DNA of 46,005 nt, taken from Collinsella vaginalis. GTDB taxonomy: Bacteria > Actinomycetota > Coriobacteriia > Coriobacteriales > Coriobacteriaceae. Of this stretch, positions 42,310 through 46,005 are shown in pieces. The stretch is taken from assembly GCF_900176655.1 (NCBI RefSeq), contig NZ_LT838844.1, positions 396,717 through 442,721 of the forward strand, in the 5' to 3' direction. The position numbers were made by a program, and so were the translations under genes. The notes below the pieces were generated by a model, which made no database searches, was not told where the DNA came from, and worked only from the letters and a program-made list of their open reading frames with translations. Position 1 is the first letter of the stretch. The number at the start of each line of letters is the position of its first letter.

Positions 42310-43278
42310 ATGGGCAATGAACAGCAGAAGGTTGACGGCGTCATCGACACCACGGGGTTCCCCGTTCCGCCAGCGGAGCAGAATCTGCCGGCTATGTGGG
42401 CTGAGCACGTGTGCGACGTGGGCGAGGGCGGCGGCATCCTGGAGGGCCTCTGCTTCGATCGCACGGGCATCCTCTGGTTCGTGGACTGCCCGCACGCGTT
42501 GATCTACCGGCTCGATTCCGCCGACCCAGCTCCAAAACCCGAGGTCGCGTTCAAGATGCCCGAAGGCGGGCTGCCGTCGGCCGTGAAGATCCACAAGGAC
42601 GGGCGGTTGTTCATCACCTGCGTGATGTCGGACCGTGGGCCGGGCATCTTCGTCATGAGCACGGAGGGTGCGGTGCTGGACTGCATCAGCGCCGGGGAGC
42701 GCTGGGTGGACGACATGGTGTTCCTCTCCGATGGCAACCTGCTCTACACCACGCTTGACGGTACGATGGGCGCGCCAACGGCCGGTGTCTACCATGTCGA
42801 TGTGCATACGCGTGAGACCACCTGCCTGGCATCCGGCATGATCGCGACGAACGGCATCGCGCTCACGCCGGACGAACGGGGCCTGTGGATGACGGAGTAC
42901 GGCCGGGGACTCCTGCATTTCTGGGAGCTTGCGGATGACAAGCGCTCCATCAGCACTTGTGGCTCTTGGGTCGCCTACCACTTCACCGGGTTGGAAGGAC
43001 CCGATTCAGCCTGCATCGACGCAGACGGCAACCTCTATGTGGCCGTCTGCGGTCAGGGCCGGTATCTGGCGTTTAACAGCCAGGGGATTCCGGTGCGGCA
43101 GTACCTGATCCCCGGTCGCGAGCTCTACCAGATGGACAAGTCGACGCATCCACAGGTGAGGCCCGGTACCGACGAGCTGTGGATGTGCGCGTCGGACACC
43201 CGGGGAGGCACCGGCCGCATGGCGCTCTACAAGGAGCCGGCGCTTGCGGGGGCCTATAGGAACTACCAGTTCCAGTAG
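42310..43278 (+). CDS. SMP-30/gluconolactonase-like protein
   Basis: The 322-residue protein is a six-bladed propeller of the SMP-30/gluconolactonase/LRE type: EGLCFDRTGILWFVD near residue 45, LPSAVKIHKDGRLFIT, WVDDMVFLSDGNLLYTT, TNGIALTPDERGLWMTEYG and GPDSACIDADGNLYVA. The metal-site pattern (Glu in the first blade, Asn in TNGIAL, Asp in PDSACID) is kept. These enzymes open sugar lactones. No signal peptide is present, so it is cytoplasmic. ATG 42310 has AAAGGAG 9 bases upstream. The convergent TetR gene begins shortly after its end. Confidence 0.85.
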   Translation: MGNEQQKVDGVIDTTGFPVPPAEQNLPAMWAEHVCDVGEGGGILEGLCFDRTGILWFVDCPHALIYRLDSADPAPKPEVAFKMPEGGLPSAVKIHKDGRLFITCVMSDRGPGIFVMSTEGAVLDCISAGERWVDDMVFLSDGNLLYTTLDGTMGAPTAGVYHVDVHTRETTCLASGMIATNGIALTPDERGLWMTEYGRGLLHFWELADDKRSISTCGSWVAYHFTGLEGPDSACIDADGNLYVAVCGQGRYLAFNSQGIPVRQYLIPGRELYQMDKSTHPQVRPGTDELWMCASDTRGGTGRMALYKEPALAGAYRNYQFQ

Positions 43279-43331
43279 GGGCTCGGGCACAGCGCCGACG
43301 TTCGGACACCGCACCTGCCTGAGCCGGCGAA

Positions 43332-43910
43332 TCAGAGGCCGAGGCCGGAGGTCCCCCGCACCACGAGGGCGGCCCCGATCTCGGCCAGGCGCTCCGGGGT
43401 CACGAGCTTGCCGTCGGCGACCCACTGCCGGTAGAGCACGAGCGCGACGTTCGTGAAGGCGATGACGAGGCTTCGTTCGGCGAGTGGCAGGGCTCCGAAG
43501 GCGGCCGATTGGCTGCTGCGGCCGCCGCTGCCCATCACATAGTCGATCATCTGGTCGCGGATGATGTCGTAGGCGCTGTCGCAGGTGATCCGCTCGTACA
43601 TCTTGTCCTGCTCGCAGGAGAACAGAAGGAACGTGCGGGTGATGGCGCCGGCGTCCTCGGGCTGCCGGAGGTTGCGGATGCGCTTCACATAGGCGGCCAC
43701 ATATTCGAGCTGCGCGCGGCGCAGCAGGTCATCCATGGTGGGGAAGTGGCGGTAGAACGTCTTCTTGTTGATCTGCGCGCGCCTGGCGAGCTCCGCCACC
43801 GTCATCTTGGCGTAGGGCATCTCGAGGATCATCTGGTTGAAAGCCGTGCGTATGGCCGCGAGCGTCTTCGTGACACGCAGGTCCTGCGACGCATCGTTCG
43901 ATTGCTCCAT
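43332..43910 (-). CDS. TetR-family transcriptional regulator
   Basis: The 192-residue protein has an N-terminal TetR helix-turn-helix (MTVAELARRAQINKKTFYRH, about residues 36-55) and a helical ligand domain similar to the TetR_C_7/DhaS-like type. It is convergent with the SMP-30-like gene and divergent from the Sel1-repeat gene 181 bases away. Possible targets are therefore itself and the Sel1 gene, or the reductase-lactonase pair; the sequence does not decide. The palindrome at 44029-44045 is one candidate site. Confidence 0.9.
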   Translation of the reverse strand: MEQSNDASQDLRVTKTLAAIRTAFNQMILEMPYAKMTVAELARRAQINKKTFYRHFPTMDDLLRRAQLEYVAAYVKRIRNLRQPEDAGAITRTFLLFSCEQDKMYERITCDSAYDIIRDQMIDYVMGSGGRSSQSAAFGALPLAERSLVIAFTNVALVLYRQWVADGKLVTPERLAEIGAALVVRGTSGLGL

Positions 43911-44028
43911 GGCCCCTCCAACCGACGGCGGATGATAGCCAGATTATACGGCGTCCCCGCAGGGTGCTTGCGCCATGGACGGGGGATCCGGAGTACATGG
44001 TGCAACGGAACGGGCTCCATTTGCATCC

Positions 44029-44057
44029 CCGTCTGCGGCAGACGGCACTTGTACAAT
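44029..44057 (+). promoter_or_regulatory. Palindromic site overlapping the Sel1-protein promoter
   Basis: CCGTCTGCGGCAGACGG at 44029-44045 is a perfect 8+1+8 palindrome. A likely -10 box, TACAAT, follows at 44052-44057, 35 bases before the start codon. The palindrome fills the place of the -35 box and spacer, a classic repressor position. Binding by the divergent TetR protein is possible. Confidence 0.55.
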
Positions 44058-44091
44058 GGGGCCACTGGCGCCTGATGGGGAGGGGACTGCA

Positions 44092-44982
44092 ATGAGTGAC
44101 ACATCGTTCTATGCAACGGAAGACGATTTCAAGCAGATAGGGAAGCTTGTCGGGATCGACCCCGTGTTCATCAGCCGCGATGAAGTGCTGGAGTACTCGA
44201 AAGACGAATCCGAAGGGGAGAAGGGGAGCTCCGGCGTCTCTGCGCTCCTCAAGGAGATGGGCGAGGCGGCGTTCTCGCCTGACCCGGACGCGTTCGCGGT
44301 GTTCGCGGCAGAGAACCGCCGCCGTATTCGTGAGGCTGCCCTGTTGGACGAGAGCGTCGTGCAGACGCTCATCCTCGGCTACAGGATCGGGATCTCAGGA
44401 GGGAGCGGCTCCTGCATGAATGATCTCGGGGCCCTCTACTACATGGGGGAGCTTGTCGAGCAGGACTACAGCAAAGCGGTCGAGCTCTACGAGATGGCTA
44501 TGGATCACGGCTGCTATCAGTCCATCGTGAACTTGGGCTACATCTGGGAGTATGGGAGGACCGGGACGCGCGATTACCAGAAGGCGTATCAGTATTATGC
44601 TCTCGCCGCCGCGCTCGTGAACTCCAGTGAGGGCCTATACAAACTCGGCGACATGTACAGCCGCGGCAAGGCGGTCGATCGCGATATGGCGAAGGCGCTT
44701 CAGCTGTGGTCACGCAGCCTCGAGCTCGCAAAAGGGATCGTGGCGATCGCGCAACCTGCGATTCGAATCGCGCAGCTGCTCATCTCGGATGAAGATTGCG
44801 CGTCAGCGGGTGTCGAGCCCGACCCGCTGCACGCGCTCTCGCTGTTCCAGCAGGCGGAGATCGGCCTCCGCATCGACATCGAAGACGGTCAGACCTACTA
44901 CGAGCGGCGTCTTGAGGAGGCCATCGAAGGCCAGGAGAGGGCACGGGAGATCCTGGGCATGAAGTCTGCCTGGGCGGAGTAG
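44092..44982 (+). CDS. Sel1-repeat (tetratricopeptide-like) protein
   Basis: The 296-residue protein has at least three Sel1-type repeats: MNDLGALYYMGELVEQDYSKAVELYEMAMD (named by its core LGALYYMG and AVELYE), SIVNLGYIWEYG with YQKAYQYYALA, and EGLYKLGDMYSRG with MAKALQLWSRSLE. The N-terminal 90 residues are acidic and unassigned. There is no signal peptide or membrane helix, so it is cytosolic, probably a scaffold for protein-protein contacts. GGGGAGGGG precedes ATG 44092. It stands alone between a palindromic promoter and R2 copy 4. Confidence 0.85.
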   Translation: MSDTSFYATEDDFKQIGKLVGIDPVFISRDEVLEYSKDESEGEKGSSGVSALLKEMGEAAFSPDPDAFAVFAAENRRRIREAALLDESVVQTLILGYRIGISGGSGSCMNDLGALYYMGELVEQDYSKAVELYEMAMDHGCYQSIVNLGYIWEYGRTGTRDYQKAYQYYALAAALVNSSEGLYKLGDMYSRGKAVDRDMAKALQLWSRSLELAKGIVAIAQPAIRIAQLLISDEDCASAGVEPDPLHALSLFQQAEIGLRIDIEDGQTYYERRLEEAIEGQERAREILGMKSAWAE

Positions 44983-45072
44983 CTGGGACGACGACAAACG
45001 GCGCGCCCGCGGGCGTGTTGTGCGCGCTTGCGCGTTCGCAAGCCACTGCTTTCCATTCCGATCGGCGGCTGC

Positions 45073-45232
45073 TTTTGCATTTTTGCGAGGTATGAATAGG
45101 TCGCGGGCGGGCTGCCGCGTATGAATCAAGAACGTGCAGGTCAGGCACGGTGCGTTTTCTTGCGTTATGCATAGGTGGGTTCATAGCTCGTCCTTTTCGG
45201 CTGCAAATCTATGCATAGCTCGAGAAAATGCA
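45073..45232. repeat. Repeat family R2, copy 4
   Basis: The left end TTTTGCATTTTTGCGAGGTA (45073-45092, then TGAATAGG) and the right end CTATGCATAGCTCGAGAAAA (45209-45228, then TGCA) are inverted repeats. The inner part shares GCAGGTCA, TATGCATAGG and GTTCATAGCTCG with the other copies. About 160 bases. It fills most of the gap between the Sel1 gene and the riboswitch; the rest of that gap shows no gene. Confidence 0.85.
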
Positions 45233-45310
45233 ATGCGGACGGCGGCGGGGAAGTCTCAACCGCCCCGCACCCCACCGAACCCGGCACACCCGCGTGCTAC
45301 AATGCCATGC

Positions 45311-45405
45311 GTACACGGGGAGCTGGGATACGGCCCGGCTGAGAGGAATGACCAGACTCATTCGACCCTGAACCTGATCCGGGTAATGCCGGCGTAGGGA
45401 TGGAA
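45311..45405 (+). ncRNA. TPP (THI-element) riboswitch
   Basis: All signature segments are present in order: GGGGAGCT at 45317-45324, GGCTGAGAGG (about 45337-45346) and ACCCTGAACCTGATCCGGGT (45365-45384) followed by AATGCCGGCGTAGGGA. It binds thiamine pyrophosphate. An intrinsic terminator follows at 45425, so high TPP should stop transcription of the thiamine-uptake genes downstream. Confidence 0.95.
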
Positions 45406-45424
45406 AATCCTCCGCATCCGCCGA

Positions 45425-45453
45425 GGGCCCCTACGACATCGAGGGGCCCTTTT
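45425..45453 (+). terminator. Expression-platform terminator of the TPP riboswitch
   Basis: GGGCCCC (45425-45431) pairs with GGGGCCC (45443-45449), followed by TTTT. Its place, 20 bases after the aptamer and 35 before the start codon, fits transcriptional attenuation. Confidence 0.8.
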
Positions 45454-45487
45454 GCTGCGCTGTCGCAGCGGGCCCGGAAGGAGAGGT

Positions 45488-45799
45488 ATGGAAGCAAGTG
45501 TAGCCATCCAGGTGCTGCCGCAGCGCGTGGGAGGAACCGCGGAGGTGGTGCGCATCGTCGACGAGGCGATCGCCTACATCCAGCAGGAGTTCCCCGACGC
45601 CTACGTGGGCCCGTTCGAGACCACCATCGAAGGCGAGTACGACCACTGCATGCAGGTGGTCGCCGAGGTCAACCGCATCGTGGTCGCTGCCGGCGCCCCT
45701 GAGGTTGCCACCTACGTCAAGATCTTCTTCGCGCCCGAGGAGGGCGTGCTCACCACCGAGGAGAAGATCAGCAAGTACCATGCGGACCCCACCGCCTAA
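45488..45799 (+). CDS. MTH1187/YkoF-type thiamine-binding protein
   Basis: The 103-residue protein belongs to the DUF77/MTH1187 group: AIQVLPQ, a helix with EVVRIVDEAIAYI, VGPFETTIEGEYD, and a C-terminal helix before KIFFAPEEGVLTTEEKI. Family members bind thiamine or its pyrimidine part in the cytoplasm and are often encoded with ThiXYZ-type ABC transporters. GGAAGGAGAGG lies right before the ATG. It is the first gene after the TPP riboswitch, and the next frame begins one base after its stop. Confidence 0.9.
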   Translation: MEASVAIQVLPQRVGGTAEVVRIVDEAIAYIQQEFPDAYVGPFETTIEGEYDHCMQVVAEVNRIVVAAGAPEVATYVKIFFAPEEGVLTTEEKISKYHADPTA

Positions 45800-45800
45800 C

Positions 45801-46005
45801 ATGCCGTCGAAGTCCGAGCCCAATCCCGATGCCTGGGGATCGACGTTGCTGACAGGACAAAACTCGCCTCAAAACGCTGAGAAAAGCGCGAATCCTGCAC
45901 TGTCAGCATCGGGACGCGCAGAGGATGCGAGCGCAGCAGCGGATCACGCAGTGCCAGCGGGACCCACCCCGGCGGGCGCCGCGCCCGGTGCCGCCACTGG
46001 CGCGG
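45801..46005 (+). CDS. N-terminal part of the next gene in the TPP-controlled operon
   Basis: From ATG 45801, one base after the previous stop, the frame stays open to the end of the window (68 codons). The visible residues are Ala/Pro/Ser/Gly-rich and look disordered, with no domain reached. In similar operons the next gene is a permease or another ThiXYZ/ECF subunit, sometimes with such a tail; that is inference from the riboswitch and neighbour only. The frame may also start later. Confidence 0.5.
   Translation, partial: MPSKSEPNPDAWGSTLLTGQNSPQNAEKSANPALSASGRAEDASAAADHAVPAGPTPAGAAPGAATGA

Noticed and set aside
41113..42981. 622-codon open frame on the minus strand
   Set aside because: It lies antisense to the aldo/keto reductase and SMP-30-like genes, has no family features and arises from the high GC of their third codon positions.

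Overview
The window is GC-rich (GC falls mainly in third codon positions) and reads as a chromosome segment of an anaerobic, host-associated Coriobacteriia actinobacterium of the Collinsella/Enorma/Olsenella kind. The signs are a Tad (Flp) pilus locus, two sugar PTS loci, a Ni-type carbon monoxide dehydrogenase gene, an LPXTG surface protein and Actinobacteria-like metG-rsmA-tatD housekeeping genes. The taxon is inferred from gene content, not from a marker gene. There is no rRNA, CRISPR array, prophage or recognisable transposase.

Layout. 1-4675: the distal part of a Tad pilus operon (end of tadC, Flp pilin, several pilin-like TadE/TadG proteins, a DUF192 protein), nearly every gene overlapping the next. 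4902-5078: a complete tRNA-Phe unit with promoter and terminator. 5102-7317: a GH5-like protein missing its acid/base glutamate, then rsmI. 7467-12775: a LicR-type PTS regulator (frameshifted), a lactose/cellobiose-type PTS in three polypeptides and a MupG/DUF871 hydrolase, closed by a terminator. 12870-16663: metG, rsmA, tatD, followed by a decayed duplication of the tatD tail and a degenerate array of a short motif with a 61-bp period. 17566-21882: a D,D-carboxypeptidase followed by a VanR-like regulator and a VanS-like kinase. 22161-24291: a PhoB/PhoR-like pair. 24573-27015: an LPXTG surface protein gene whose anchor is cut off by an in-frame stop, bracketed by two copies of a repeat. 27325-30492: a MacB-like ABC transporter. 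31250-33172: htpG. 33521-35693: a broken Ni-CO dehydrogenase gene with a histidine-rich N-terminus. 35812-36737 (minus): a broken AEC transporter. 36772-40761: a beta-glucoside unit (GH1 phospho-glucosidase and PTS EIIBC on minus, divergent RpiR regulator). 41272-44982: aldo/keto reductase, SMP-30-like protein, TetR regulator, Sel1-repeat protein. 45311-46005: a TPP riboswitch with terminator, an MTH1187-type thiamine-binding protein and the start of the next gene.

The most unusual content lies between genes. One repeat family (R1) has two copies of exactly 214 bp, each a mirror-image arrangement of four copies of a motif around CAGTTTGGTACAGGTTT. A second family (R2) has four copies of about 160 bp with inverted terminal repeats (TTTTGCAATATTGCGAGCTA at the left end, TAGCTCAAGAAAACGCA at the right). 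Neither encodes a convincing protein, and I do not recognise either from described families.

Four genes are interrupted (licR-like, the LPXTG protein, cooS and the AEC transporter). Most need only one base change to restore them, so recent decay, strain variation and sequencing error are all open.
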